Made by a program: the position numbers and the translations under genes | Source of the DNA: a virus | Reading direction: 5' to 3' (one strand) | DNA: 64,000 nt | Virus record (IMG/VR): IMGVR_UViG_3300027969_000039 | Location: 62,001-126,000 of that record | Shown here: piece after piece, positions 41,562 through 51,044 of the stretch | Numbering within the stretch: the stretch's first letter is position 1 | Layout: every line of letters starts with the position of its first letter | Notes under the pieces: model-generated | What the model saw: only the letters and a program-made list of their open reading frames with translations | What the model was told of the DNA's origin: nothing | Database searches by the model: none

Positions 41562-41585
41562 AAAAGCCCCTTTCGGGGCTTTTTT
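41562..41585. terminator. Rho-independent terminator, bidirectional shape
   Basis: AAAAGCCCC-TTTC-GGGGCTTTTTT. A five-base G/C stem with flanking A/T runs lies directly after the stop of the gene at 41584-42513. The symmetric A and T runs allow termination on both strands. Confidence 0.9.
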
Positions 41586-42513
41586 ATGCTGCTTTTACTG
41601 ACTTGATTTCGTTGCCATCTTTGTCAGTTAATTTCATTCCCAGACTTTGTTGTTGTTCTAAGAACATTGGTCCCACTGTCTTAAGTAGATGTTCTTGATT
41701 TTCCATACAGAAAACATAACTACCGCTGTGACGCAATAGAACACGCTTGTCCATCCAGATACGACCACCTAAGTCACGCCAATTTTCGCAGAATGTCCAA
41801 TCTTCGCTGTAGTAGCGATTCTGACGAACTGCTGTGTCAAAATATGTTTTCAAGTATTGATCATACATTGGATCTAATCCAATGTCGTTCTTGTATTGCT
41901 TAACAGCAGGGTGAGTATTCAATTTCTCAAATACATGTTTCTTCATTAACAAGAAACCTGTACCTGCTTTAGATACTTCTTGCAATCCATCTGGTCCTTC
42001 TTCTGCACCTTCAAATCCGTTAACTACCCACTTGATAGGCATAGTTTTCATTGGGTACAATCCACCGATAACGTCTACGTCACGGTTCAATAGAACTAAT
42101 AGATGCCATGGCTCCCAACCAATGTCAGCGTCAACAAAGAACAAGTGTGTTGCATCTGGCATAGCTAAGAACTTAGCAGTTAGTGTGTTACGGGCACGAC
42201 TGATAAGACTTTCGTTGACCATTGTTTCCAATGTCCAGTCAATGTTCAATTGACGGGCTGTGTTAGCCCACTTGATGAAACTCATAAATGTTGATTCAGT
42301 CAACATACCACCATAGCAAGGCATAGCGATATGCACTTTGGTTGTACGCAAGAAATCTACATTTACTTGTACTTGGCCTGCTACTGGGGTTTGATCTGCT
42401 GGAGCATCTGCTTTTTGTGCTTGCTCTGCTGCCGCTTGTTCAGCGATTTCTTGTACCTTTTCTACTGGTACTGTTTTTTCTTCTTTAGTTGCTTTGGGTT
42501 TTCTTGTTGCCAT
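41584..42513 (-). CDS. GT-A-fold glycosyltransferase-like protein, 309 aa
   Basis: Residues 1-50 are a disordered Ala/Lys/Gln tail. The core starts KVHIAMPCYGGMLTESTFMS, then MVNESLISRARNTLTAKFLA and HLFFVDADIGWEPWHLLVLL with a D-x-D-like metal site, the family 2 layout. Later EDWTFCENWRDLGGRIWMDK suits the acceptor/catalytic region. Family members occur in T4-like phages, where the target is not established. AGAGGACC lies before the ATG, and a weak TGTAAATA late-like word at 42538-42545. Confidence 0.7.
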   Translation of the reverse strand: MATRKPKATKEEKTVPVEKVQEIAEQAAAEQAQKADAPADQTPVAGQVQVNVDFLRTTKVHIAMPCYGGMLTESTFMSFIKWANTARQLNIDWTLETMVNESLISRARNTLTAKFLAMPDATHLFFVDADIGWEPWHLLVLLNRDVDVIGGLYPMKTMPIKWVVNGFEGAEEGPDGLQEVSKAGTGFLLMKKHVFEKLNTHPAVKQYKNDIGLDPMYDQYLKTYFDTAVRQNRYYSEDWTFCENWRDLGGRIWMDKRVLLRHSGSYVFCMENQEHLLKTVGPMFLEQQQSLGMKLTDKDGNEIKSVKAA

Positions 42514-42570
42514 ATGGTCCTCTTGTTAAGATATAATTATTTACATCCTACAGAGGGGTACGAAATATTT

Positions 42571-44289
42571 TTATTTTTCGTCTAGGTAATCAAATTTAGG
42601 TTCAACAGGTAATCCGTCGCTACGCTCACGCTTTTTCATTTGTTCGCTGTCTCGTGCGGCTCTTAGTTTAGCGATAGGTGCCCCATCACCTGCTAAGTCT
42701 TTTGCCACATGAGCCATAACATCACTTTCTTTTTCCATTACAGTTGCTATACCAACACCAACGCCTAAGCTAGCTAGTGTATATTTGAGTGTGTCTACCC
42801 AATTCTTGCCGTTCATTCTTGCACCCACTGCAGGGACGATTGAGTTCAATATACCTTGCATCATTAGATTAGTTTGATAGGGTGTTAGTTGTATATTATT
42901 AGCAAGATTTATTGCGCCACCGCCTAGTAGTGCTGCTATAGCTGTAATGATTCCACCTTGTAAGTATGGATTGTGTTTACCTTCTTTAAATATATCAATC
43001 AACTTTTTGCGAACAACTGGGTCATCAGTCTTTTGTAATAAGTGTCGTGCTTTCTCTACATAGTTTTCTACTTCTTGTTCTTGTGCTTTTTGCATTACAG
43101 GTGTATAGAACTTCATAGTAGCATCAACTATTGGATCAGTTTCTTTATCTTCTTCAATAGGTTCAGTAGTAGCACCCATCTTCATTTTTTCTTGCACCGG
43201 CATTGCCTTCTTAACTTTTTTAGTATTGTACACTCCAAATTCTCCACCACCGTTGGTTTGGCTTGTCCAACCTGGTAATGACGGTAATACTCTTTTAATC
43301 ATTCTAGCATACAACGCTCTACGACCGGGTTCTGCGGCTTGGAAATATAACAATGAAGGTTTAAATTTTTTCACATACTGAACTATAGCATTGACTACAA
43401 TTCCAAACACTTCTGCGGCTGCCCCTGTACCTTCGATACCCTGTTTAACAACTGGAAATCCGCCTTTCATATCCTGTGTAATTTGTTCAAAACTAACAAA
43501 TTTGCTATTTTCATATACTTCGTCTGAATCAACATAATCATATGGACTCATGTTCTCTGGTCCAATATATGGTTCTAAGAAATCCAATTGATATTCTACT
43601 CCATTGCTAGCAGTGAAGTTAAATTTAATCATATCAGGATTACTAGTGTCCCATTGTGAAGTAGCTGTAGATGCTTTAGTATCAAAAACTTCTTGTAAAT
43701 TAACATCAACACCCATGCCAGCATCTAATAGCTTAACGACATTTGCTGCTAATGCGGGGTTACTTTGTGTAGCTGGATACAAACTCATTACCATTGCAGT
43801 CTTGCGTTTCTCGTTTAGTTTAGGCCACATTGCACGAATCTCACTTGCACTGGTAATGCCAGGACCAAACTCTACTGTTGGTAGATATTCAATGTAAGCA
43901 TGTTGTCCAAATGGTTTTAAATCTTTGCCTGTGTATGGTTGAAAGTATGCAGGACTTCCATCTTTCTTTGTGCCACCTGGTTTAGGTTGCTCATTCTTAT
44001 CTTTTTCACTACGCACAAATATTAATACATCACTGTCAGGATTATACTTGCTTGTTATTTCTTGTGGTCTGAATGGACTACGAACTTGTACAAATTGTCC
44101 TTTCTTTACACCTGCTACTTTAGCAAGTTTTTCTTTGATTGCAAAAGGAAAAGGTCTTTCACTAGTATCGTCTGATGCCGCAACATATACATCAGCACCC
44201 GGAAAGGTTTGTAATGCTGATTGATATAGTGAGGCATGACCCGCATGAAACGGGTGAAAGCCTCCGGGCATTACGACTATTGTACTCAT
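42571..44289 (-). CDS. Multidomain nucleotidyltransferase/virion-type membrane protein, 572 aa
   Basis: Domain 1 (1-190): VVMPGGFHPFHAGHASLYQS has the H-x-G-H-like motif, and TSASEIRAMWP the second site of cytidylyltransferases. Domain 2 (about 200-375): a segment with KPSLLYFQAAEPGRRALYAR related to the N-terminal domain of the kinase at 58507. Domain 3: hydrophobic helices near 440-460 and 505-525 (GGIITAIAALLGGGAINLAN). The C-terminus is Lys/Arg-rich and acidic (FDYLDEK). The combination suggests a virion or injected protein acting at the membrane. Coupled to the RyR-like gene. Confidence 0.7.
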   Translation of the reverse strand: MSTIVVMPGGFHPFHAGHASLYQSALQTFPGADVYVAASDDTSERPFPFAIKEKLAKVAGVKKGQFVQVRSPFRPQEITSKYNPDSDVLIFVRSEKDKNEQPKPGGTKKDGSPAYFQPYTGKDLKPFGQHAYIEYLPTVEFGPGITSASEIRAMWPKLNEKRKTAMVMSLYPATQSNPALAANVVKLLDAGMGVDVNLQEVFDTKASTATSQWDTSNPDMIKFNFTASNGVEYQLDFLEPYIGPENMSPYDYVDSDEVYENSKFVSFEQITQDMKGGFPVVKQGIEGTGAAAEVFGIVVNAIVQYVKKFKPSLLYFQAAEPGRRALYARMIKRVLPSLPGWTSQTNGGGEFGVYNTKKVKKAMPVQEKMKMGATTEPIEEDKETDPIVDATMKFYTPVMQKAQEQEVENYVEKARHLLQKTDDPVVRKKLIDIFKEGKHNPYLQGGIITAIAALLGGGAINLANNIQLTPYQTNLMMQGILNSIVPAVGARMNGKNWVDTLKYTLASLGVGVGIATVMEKESDVMAHVAKDLAGDGAPIAKLRAARDSEQMKKRERSDGLPVEPKFDYLDEK

Positions 44290-44729
44290 TGTTGATTGCC
44301 TGTTATTGCCTGTAATAAGGCTCTGGCTACTACACGGTCTTTTTCTTGTTCTTCATCTGATAGTTGAGCATATGGAATGTTCATCAACTTTTCGCGCTGC
44401 TGAAGTTTTGCTTCTAATTTACCGGCAGCTTTTAGTTTCTCTGTGTCATCAAATTGTTCTGGGTGTGCTACAAACGCTTTAGCAGTTACATTCCATCCTT
44501 GATGTATCGCATCACTAATCTTTTCAATATCTTTTTCACCTGCTGTAATTGCTTTCAAAGCAAATTCAGCCGACTTCATATTAGCTTTCCATCCAAATGT
44601 ATTGCCAGGACTACTGCGACCATAGTGGTATGCATCATCCAATGCTTTGTCACTTATTTGTGCTAGTTGACCAATGTCCATGCTTTCGTTTAGCATGTCA
44701 ATATATTTTCTAAAAAGTTCTGTACTCAT
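44286..44729 (-). CDS. RyR-domain-like late protein, 147 aa
   Basis: The N-terminus MSTELFRKYIDMLNE|SMD contains an L-x-E site at the position of the capsid tag in other late proteins. The C-terminal part has IHQGWNVTAKAFVAHPEQFD and IPYAQLSDEEQEKDRVVARA. This resembles the ryanodine-receptor (RyR) domain (H-x-x-W ... Y-x-x-L-x-x-x-E-K-x-x-D-R) found in many phage proteins. Domain function unknown. Overlaps neighbours on both sides. Confidence 0.65.
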   Translation of the reverse strand: MSTELFRKYIDMLNESMDIGQLAQISDKALDDAYHYGRSSPGNTFGWKANMKSAEFALKAITAGEKDIEKISDAIHQGWNVTAKAFVAHPEQFDDTEKLKAAGKLEAKLQQREKLMNIPYAQLSDEEQEKDRVVARALLQAITGNQQ

Positions 44730-44730
44730 T

Positions 44731-45090
44731 TTAATAACTCAACTTTACAAAATTAACTACACCTTGTTGGAAATCTACAATCTTTGCTCTCATGTACACA
44801 AAGTTACCGGTAACATTTGTATATTGACTTGCGTTTGGATTATCACTTCCATTGAATTCATACACATCAAACCATTGATTTTCAAGTGATGCTGGATTTG
44901 CTAGTGTAGCTTGGATAACGATGTTACCTACAATGTTTGACACACTAAGGTTAACTGTCTGTAAATCTCTATTACCTAAGTAATAAGCAGCAGCAGGTTG
45001 AGCATTACCTACAACCGTGTAGGGTGCTGCATTACCTGGATTTACATAGGCTGTCTGCGGTAGCAGAATAAGTGTAGTAGATTGGCTCAT
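44731..45090 (-). CDS. Probable virion structural protein, 119 aa
   Basis: Beta-rich, low-charge sequence (TTLILLPQTAYVNPGNAAPY, ...FVYMRAKIVDFQQGVVNFVK) typical of small T4-like virion or fibre-associated proteins. Coupled by TAATG to the 55-residue gene above, whose late promoter probably covers both. No named family recognised. Confidence 0.65.
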   Translation of the reverse strand: MSQSTTLILLPQTAYVNPGNAAPYTVVGNAQPAAAYYLGNRDLQTVNLSVSNIVGNIVIQATLANPASLENQWFDVYEFNGSDNPNASQYTNVTGNFVYMRAKIVDFQQGVVNFVKLSY

Positions 45091-45257
45091 TATGCTCGTA
45101 CCACTTCTACTACAATACTTTCACCGACTAATTCTTGTGCAACTTGTTCTAACGCAGCTTGAACATCTGCACCTACAAGTCCACCATTGTCGGTGTCTGA
45201 ATCTTTAACGATTTTACTAAATTTGATGACTACTACATCTTCTACAATCTTTGCCAT
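45090..45257 (-). CDS. 55-residue late hypothetical protein
   Basis: Begins MAKIVEDVVVIKFSKIVKDS and ends in QELVGESIVVEVVRA. A TGGAG ribosome site lies a few bases before the ATG, a GATAAATA late promoter at 45283-45290, and the stop is fused to the next start. Small beta/helix protein, probably virion-linked by its operon. Confidence 0.65.
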   Translation of the reverse strand: MAKIVEDVVVIKFSKIVKDSDTDNGGLVGADVQAALEQVAQELVGESIVVEVVRA

Positions 45258-45282
45258 GGTAAATACTCCATTATTAATAGAG

Positions 45283-45290
45283 TATTTATC
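45283..45290 (-). promoter_or_regulatory. T4-like late promoter
   Basis: GATAAATA on the minus strand, 25 bases before ATG 45257, with a normal ribosome site (TGGAG). Heads the 45257-42571 late group. Confidence 0.65.
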
Positions 45291-45293
45291 ATT

Positions 45294-46022
45294 TCAGACA
45301 GGTACGGGTCGCTTTTCTAATTTATAGCGTTTTCCAAGCATATGTCCATACATTAATATCAAATAGCTTAGTGTACTTTCATTGTCATAGTCAATAGAAT
45401 GATTTCCGCTAGTATAGCGATATTGCCAACTATTAATTGAAGCAATTGGGCGTCTAATATAGTCATTTAACCATATTTTCAATGCATTACTTGGAACCAA
45501 TTCTTTACTTTTCTTGATGGTATCGTGCAAATCTTTAATAAAATCTCTTTCTTCAATATACTTAGATTTTAAATAAATTCTATACTTGTGCTTTGGCTCA
45601 TTGACATAATACTTTGTACCAGCAAACTGCTCCAATTGCACTTCTGTGATTTTTACGGTAACTAGTCCAAGATCCTTCAATGTAAGCAACAAATCTAAAT
45701 TGTTGCTGTACACTGACATAGTATCCATCTCAAGTCTGAAAGTTACTAATCCGGGATTTTTGTTACTGTTACGCCAATCAATGAAGTTATTAAGTTCATT
45801 GATTTTCTCCATCGTTACTGCTTTTCTATCTGCTCGTACCTTGCGATATCCGGTCTCATTCAATCTCCTAATCAACTCACCCGGAGATTTAACATAATTA
45901 GTGAATGCTAATCCATCGATAGTAAATTTAGCCCGATATCTATAGTTGTTGTAATAATTAGTTTCCTTATATTCATAAAAATCAATATTAGGAATGTTTT
46001 CAACTGACCTCAATAATCCCAT
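45294..46022 (-). CDS. Hypothetical protein, 242 aa
   Basis: Soluble alpha/beta protein that starts inside the end of clpA (23-base overlap) and ends just before a late promoter. Positively charged patches (GYRKVRADRKAVTMEKINEL, YLKSKYIEERDFIKDLHD) might bind nucleic acid or ClpA. No family identified. Its position suggests it is translated with clpA and could be an adaptor for it, which is inference. Confidence 0.65.
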   Translation of the reverse strand: MGLLRSVENIPNIDFYEYKETNYYNNYRYRAKFTIDGLAFTNYVKSPGELIRRLNETGYRKVRADRKAVTMEKINELNNFIDWRNSNKNPGLVTFRLEMDTMSVYSNNLDLLLTLKDLGLVTVKITEVQLEQFAGTKYYVNEPKHKYRIYLKSKYIEERDFIKDLHDTIKKSKELVPSNALKIWLNDYIRRPIASINSWQYRYTSGNHSIDYDNESTLSYLILMYGHMLGKRYKLEKRPVPV

Positions 46023-48261
46023 CTTCGTTCACCTTGGCTGTTAGTTTATGTGTTACTGCAAAATCAATTGCACCTTCGTTCATCACTACATTGATTGTAG
46101 CAGATTTAATACGTTCAAACAAGACTTTTTTACTTAGAGGTACCCGAATCAATTCATCAATCTTGCGACTTAATGGTCGTGCGCCCATCTTCTTATCGTA
46201 TCCTTGCTCTGCCAAATACTCAACTACTGGTTCACTTAGATTCAATACAATATCATGCTTGTCAACCAAACTCTTTTTCAAGTCATCGGTAAACTTGATA
46301 ACAATCTTCTTAATCGCAAGTGTATCCAATTTGTTAAACTTGCAAATCAAGTCAACACGATTTCTAAACTCGGGCTTGAAGAATTCTTTCAATGCTTTGT
46401 CATCTTCACCGGTCTTCTCTTGTGTGCCGAAGCCGATGTTGTTGCGTTCGCTATCACTACTACCTAAATTACTGGTCATGATAATGATACTGTTCTTACA
46501 GTTAACTTGCTTACCATTACTTCCAGTGATATGACCTTCGTCCAACATCTGCAAGAAGATGTTAAAGATATCTGGATGTGCTTTCTCAACTTCATCAAAC
46601 AACATGATCGAATGTGGGTTCTTGCTCAAGTCATTGATCAATCGTCCACCTGACACTTGACTATCACCAAACCCAACATAACCCGGGGGAGGTCCAATCA
46701 AACTACTTACGCTATGTTTTTCTGAGTATTCGCTCATGTCATACTTAAGCAACGGCATGTCTAAATTCTTGCTTAGTAGTTTAGCAAGTTCAGTCTTACC
46801 GGTACCAGTTGGTCCCAAGAACAAGAAACTACCTGTTGGCTTAGTGTCATTACCAATACCAGCAAAGTTAACATAGACTCGCTCAAGTACCTGTTGTACA
46901 GTTTCATCTTGTCCGTATAGTTTGTCTTTGATGTTTGATTCTAAATTTTGAATCAATTCAAAGTTATCACCCTTCATTTTATCAGCAGGTACTCCAGTGA
47001 ATCGTTCAACTTGGTCAAACACAAGTTCTTTAGTAATGATTGCACCTTTGTTTTCTGCTACACGCTGTTTAGCACAAGCAGCATCAAGCAAATCAATAGA
47101 TTTATCTGGGTTCTTACGGTCATGAATATAGCGGTCAGCACTTTCAACTGCTGCTTTGATTGCCTCATCAGTAATTTCAACATTGTGAAAATCATTTAGT
47201 CTAAGACTCAATCCATTAAGAATGCGAATTGTTGTATCGTGGTTAGGTTCATCAACTGAGATACGATAGAACCTACGCATCAACGCACGGTCCTTCTCAA
47301 AGCTATCATAGTATTCTTCCCATGTTGTACTAGCAATAACTTTAAGAGTACCTTTAGTAATTGCAGGTTTAATCATGTTACTGAAATCAACCGACCCATT
47401 GTTAGCACCACCTGCGCCTTGCATAGTATGTGCCTCGTCAATAAAAAGAATAGTCTTTTTCTTTGTGTTCAATGCCTCAAGTACTTGCTTAACCTTTTCC
47501 TCAAAGTCACCGCGATACTTACTACCTGCAAGTAGTGACCCAATCTCTAAACTGTATAGTTGATGGTCTTGCAAGAATTCAGGCACTTCTTTATTAATCA
47601 TCATCTGTGCTAGACCTTCAGCAATTGCTGTTTTACCAACACCAGGATCACCGACCATCAATACATTACTCTTAAACCGTTTAGCAAGTACGTTAATGAT
47701 ATCATCAAGTTCTTTGCTACGACCAATCAATGGCTCAAGTTTACCTTGTGCTGCTAGTTGTGTCAGGTTGATTGTGTATTCTTCTAGTATCTCATCAGCT
47801 TGGTTCTCTGTTAGATTTCCAGTCTCACCATGCTTATAATGTTTTTGCCAATGTGATACAAATTCGTTTTTGTTAATTCCGTATTTCAACAAGAAATAAT
47901 GTGCATGGCTATTGCCTTCTGACGCAATGCTTAAGTATAAGTCAACAGTAGTAACCTGTCTACGACCACTAAACAATACTTGTGTGACGCAACGATTCAT
48001 AACACGCTCTAAACTATTTGTTTTGCGTGGAACTACATCGTCATCTTTGCTTACGATAGCATGTAAACTATCTAAGTATGCATTAATCTCTTGATCCATT
48101 GTTTCAACGTCTGCACCAAAACTATGCAAACATTTTTTGAATGAATTATGATTTATCAGTCCAAGTAGTAAATGTTCCACGGTTACATATTGATGTTTTC
48201 TTTCTTTAGCATAATGAATCGCTTGTTCAATAATACTATCTATTTCGGGTGAATGGTTCAT
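46000..48261 (-). CDS. clpA: ClpA-like AAA+ unfoldase with ClpP-docking loop
   Basis: 753 residues, as bacterial ClpA. N domain 1-145. D1 Walker A GDPGVGKT at 204-211, Walker [10 protein letters not shown]2 Walker A GPTGTGKT at 483-490, with [14 protein letters not shown]. The long coiled-coil insert of ClpB is absent. NNIGFG with Ile-Gly-Phe at 609-611 is at the place of the ClpP-binding IGL/IGF loop, so it may dock to host ClpP and redirect proteolysis. Overlaps dnaJ by four bases and is driven by the early promoter at 49068-49096. Confidence 0.92.
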   Translation of the reverse strand: MNHSPEIDSIIEQAIHYAKERKHQYVTVEHLLLGLINHNSFKKCLHSFGADVETMDQEINAYLDSLHAIVSKDDDVVPRKTNSLERVMNRCVTQVLFSGRRQVTTVDLYLSIASEGNSHAHYFLLKYGINKNEFVSHWQKHYKHGETGNLTENQADEILEEYTINLTQLAAQGKLEPLIGRSKELDDIINVLAKRFKSNVLMVGDPGVGKTAIAEGLAQMMINKEVPEFLQDHQLYSLEIGSLLAGSKYRGDFEEKVKQVLEALNTKKKTILFIDEAHTMQGAGGANNGSVDFSNMIKPAITKGTLKVIASTTWEEYYDSFEKDRALMRRFYRISVDEPNHDTTIRILNGLSLRLNDFHNVEITDEAIKAAVESADRYIHDRKNPDKSIDLLDAACAKQRVAENKGAIITKELVFDQVERFTGVPADKMKGDNFELIQNLESNIKDKLYGQDETVQQVLERVYVNFAGIGNDTKPTGSFLFLGPTGTGKTELAKLLSKNLDMPLLKYDMSEYSEKHSVSSLIGPPPGYVGFGDSQVSGGRLINDLSKNPHSIMLFDEVEKAHPDIFNIFLQMLDEGHITGSNGKQVNCKNSIIIMTSNLGSSDSERNNIGFGTQEKTGEDDKALKEFFKPEFRNRVDLICKFNKLDTLAIKKIVIKFTDDLKKSLVDKHDIVLNLSEPVVEYLAEQGYDKKMGARPLSRKIDELIRVPLSKKVLFERIKSATINVVMNEGAIDFAVTHKLTAKVNEDGIIEVS

Positions 48262-49061
48262 TTTTGATTCCTTTGTTGTTTGTATGCTGCAATAGTATTT
48301 ACTAATTGTTCGTCTATGATATCAGGTATGAATGGCTTAAACAATATAATTTGGTCTCCGTAAACTGTTGAGTTAGGTATAGGCATCCCATGCCCTGCTA
48401 ATTTTAATTGCATATATGGTTGTGTTTTTGGTTTAACTGTAACCTCTAATGTCTTTCCAGACAATGTTGTGAATTCAAAAGTTGTTCCAACAATTAAATC
48501 TAATACTGATATCGGGTGATTACATGATAAATCATTACCTTGTCTATCATATTTAAGATGGTTCTCCACTCTGAAATCTACCATTAAACTAGCACCATCT
48601 ATGACATTATCAATACGCATCTGATTGCCGTTGTTAATTCCTTTAGGTACTTGGATAGTAATAGCATGAGTGTTAGTGGGTGTTTGTAATTTTAATATTT
48701 GCTCTCCACCATAATATGCTTGTTCAAGTGTGATTCCTACTGTGGTTCTAAATGTTTGTGGTTGTTTGCGCTGTTGGCTAAACGGGTCAAACGGGTTGCC
48801 TCCGCCAAACATCTGACTAAAGATATGTTCAAACCCTGGGGGAACACCAGCTTGCTGATGAAATCCTTGGGGAGCAGGATTGTCGTATTGTTGTCGTTTG
48901 TTTGTATCGCTTAGTGTATCATAAGCGGCTTGAATATCTTGGAATTTAGCCTTGTCTCCGCCCTTGTCAGGATGATGCTGACTGGCTAGTTTCCTATATG
49001 CTTTTTTAATTTCGTCAGGTGATGCGTTTTTAGCTACACCTAATGTAGTATAATGATCCAT
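48258..49061 (-). CDS. DnaJ/CbpA-type co-chaperone
   Basis: The J domain (1-65) has HHPDKGG, the HPD motif that stimulates DnaK. A Gly/Phe/Pro linker (85-115, [14 protein letters not shown]) is followed by two beta-rich C-terminal domains ([37 protein letters not shown]). No zinc-finger cysteines, so it is type II (CbpA-like). 267 residues, slightly short. First gene of the operon with clpA. The ATG lies six bases after a perfect -10. Confidence 0.9.
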   Translation of the reverse strand: MDHYTTLGVAKNASPDEIKKAYRKLASQHHPDKGGDKAKFQDIQAAYDTLSDTNKRQQYDNPAPQGFHQQAGVPPGFEHIFSQMFGGGNPFDPFSQQRKQPQTFRTTVGITLEQAYYGGEQILKLQTPTNTHAITIQVPKGINNGNQMRIDNVIDGASLMVDFRVENHLKYDRQGNDLSCNHPISVLDLIVGTTFEFTTLSGKTLEVTVKPKTQPYMQLKLAGHGMPIPNSTVYGDQIILFKPFIPDIIDEQLVNTIAAYKQQRNQK

Positions 49062-49067
49062 TCAATT

Positions 49068-49096
49068 ATTATAGCACAACATTATGCTAATGTCAA
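49068..49096 (-). promoter_or_regulatory. Consensus sigma70 promoter, leaderless start of dnaJ-clpA
   Basis: TTGACA (49096-49091), 17-base spacer, TATAAT (49073-49068). Exact consensus. The ATG at 49061 follows by six bases, so the transcript should have no leader. Confidence 0.85.
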
Positions 49097-49101
49097 CACC
49101 T

Positions 49102-49701
49102 TTAGTTAGCGCCGGCAACCTTTTCTTTAGTACGACCGTATGCTGCAATACCCAAAACAGCACCCATAGCGATATGATATAGTCCTGCACCTTGTAGTGT
49201 CAATGGTTGCCATTGACTAGTTACTGCACCTTTACTGAGTGCTTGTAGTAGACTCCAAAGAATTGGGAACACAATGAAATCAGTAAGGCATGTAGCCATA
49301 TATAGCCATCCCATTGCGGGACGCCATTTTGAATTTATCCAATGTTCACTTTCTTTATCATTTGCAACTAATACATCAGCACCGCTTGCTGCATTAGTGG
49401 GTGCTGCACCAGTTAGTACTGGTTGTTGTCCACTTGATTGATTGATGTTTTGAGTACTTCCAAATCCTGTGTTTGGTTGTTGGTTGAAGCTAGGGGAGTT
49501 AAAACTGTTTTGATTGAATCCAGACGCTCCCGTTCCAAACGTTGAATTTCCACCAAAGCCTGTTGTAGTATTTGTTGTTCCATAAGTACTTCCTTGTGGA
49601 AATTGCGGAATTGTTGGATCCGCTGCTAACAAATCATGTTGATCATCACTCTTTGCTACTGCTAAATCTGTTGACGCTTTTTGTGCTAGAATAGTTGCCA
49701 T
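49102..49701 (-). CDS. Holin-like membrane protein, 199 aa
   Basis: Residues 1-110 are a disordered Gly/Asn/Gln/Thr-rich region. SKWRPAMGWLYMATCLTDFI starts the membrane part, with segments near 130-155 and 170-190, then GRTKEKVAG. The W-R-P...GW start and the R-x-x-E-K end match the three-span holin family of gene-transfer agents and T4-like phages. It would make lesions for lysis. The long polar N-terminal region is unusual. Confidence 0.7.
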   Translation of the reverse strand: MATILAQKASTDLAVAKSDDQHDLLAADPTIPQFPQGSTYGTTNTTTGFGGNSTFGTGASGFNQNSFNSPSFNQQPNTGFGSTQNINQSSGQQPVLTGAAPTNAASGADVLVANDKESEHWINSKWRPAMGWLYMATCLTDFIVFPILWSLLQALSKGAVTSQWQPLTLQGAGLYHIAMGAVLGIAAYGRTKEKVAGAN

Positions 49702-49702
49702 T

Positions 49703-50251
49703 TTATAATCCTGCCATTGCTATGTATGCTTGTATCTCACTATCTGGTTTACCATATAATTTTACAGTTTCTAGTCCGGCGCGTCTACGCATCTCATTTA
49801 AATCTTCTTGGTTTTCTTCTTCAACACGATATTCGTGTGGACTAATAGTAATTACTTGCTTCAATACTTCCGGGTCAGCATCGTATTCTTCTTCATCAAT
49901 AGAAATAGTCCAATCATTTATTGTTAACTCGGTAAGTGTTTCTAAATCATCAATCAATTCTACAATGCGTTCTGGAACTTTTGTTCTACGCTTCATCTCA
50001 ACAAATACTAGATACTTACCAGGACTTAATTCACCTTCGCTTAAGCTAGAATCTAGTATCCAATCATATCCACGCTCAAACCAGTCAACCAAATCATTTC
50101 CTGCTGCTTCGCTTTTAACAACAAATGCCAATGTAACAATGTCACTGTCTTTGCCCATCTTAGCAGCATACTCATCTACAGAAACGGTAGGTTCTATTTG
50201 ATCTACCATATCCAAATAATCTAAGCCTTCATTAATGATTCTTCTTGTCAT
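49703..50251 (-). CDS. Late-type protein with possible capsid tag, 182 aa
   Basis: The N-terminus MTRRIINE|GLDYLDM has an I-x-E site followed by Gly. The remainder is acidic with a beta-rich part (ELTINDWTISIDEEEYDADP) and ends DLNEMRRRAGLETVKLYGKP, a C-terminal motif typical of phage virion proteins. Adjacent to holin and virion-type genes. Function unknown. Confidence 0.62.
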   Translation of the reverse strand: MTRRIINEGLDYLDMVDQIEPTVSVDEYAAKMGKDSDIVTLAFVVKSEAAGNDLVDWFERGYDWILDSSLSEGELSPGKYLVFVEMKRRTKVPERIVELIDDLETLTELTINDWTISIDEEEYDADPEVLKQVITISPHEYRVEEENQEDLNEMRRRAGLETVKLYGKPDSEIQAYIAMAGL

Positions 50252-50259
50252 GTTATACC

Positions 50260-50874
50260 TTACATTGGGGCTGCGGTTCCGGCGGCGGGCGGAGCACCTG
50301 GTGGCATACCGCCCATTCCTGCATCGCCTGCCTCTTGTTCTTCTGTGTCTTGCCCATCGTCTTTATCTAAATCTTCATCGTATGAATTATCTAATTCTTC
50401 CAGATCAATTGTCTGTCCAGCTAAGTCAATAGAACCTTCTTTGATATCATCTAGTAATTCTTTAGGAATCTCAATGTAAACAAACCAAACCTTCTTTGGT
50501 TTCATCTTTGGATATCTACCACCAGGAACAAAATCTTCGTAATCTTTAACTTCTACTGGAACTTCTATCTCGCTTTTAGCAAACTTAACTTTACACCCAA
50601 TTGCTACTAATCGTCTAGCACCCTTTGGATTTGGCATTAAATCATATGGCCACATGAATATGCAGTTGACAGAATAGCGTTTTACCATTGGACCTTGGAC
50701 TAATTCACCTAGTTCCCAGTTTCTGTATGCATATAAATCAGATTCATCTAGTACTCTTTCAAAGTCTAGCAGGGTATTCATTGAACCATCGCTGGTAAAT
50801 ATGCCCTTTACGGTGTCAATAATGCTGACGTAATCAACATTGTCAAAGAAATTGTCGGCGGTTTCGTGCTTCAT
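50260..50874 (-). CDS. Probable virion-associated protein, 204 aa
   Basis: Soluble protein with beta-rich core (VKRYSVNCIFMWPYDLMPNP; KPKKVWFVYIEIPKELLDDI) and an acidic, then Gly/Met/Pro-rich tail. Begins five bases after a late promoter octamer, so expressed late and without leader. No named family recognised. Confidence 0.62.
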   Translation of the reverse strand: MKHETADNFFDNVDYVSIIDTVKGIFTSDGSMNTLLDFERVLDESDLYAYRNWELGELVQGPMVKRYSVNCIFMWPYDLMPNPKGARRLVAIGCKVKFAKSEIEVPVEVKDYEDFVPGGRYPKMKPKKVWFVYIEIPKELLDDIKEGSIDLAGQTIDLEELDNSYDEDLDKDDGQDTEEQEAGDAGMGGMPPGAPPAAGTAAPM

Positions 50875-50879
50875 TAATA

Positions 50880-50887
50880 TATTTATC
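50880..50887 (-). promoter_or_regulatory. T4-like late promoter, leaderless
   Basis: GATAAATA on the minus strand, then TATTA and ATG 50874. Confidence 0.65.
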
Positions 50888-51044
50888 TTTTATTGATTAT
50901 TAGCACTAATAAGAAATACTTGACCGTAGCCTTATATTTAGTCTACAGAATTGTGTTAAAAGTATGTTACTTTACATCATCAAAATTCATTTAAATAATA
51001 ATGAGTATTATGAGTACTCACGCTCTTATGAAGGAGAATTTACA

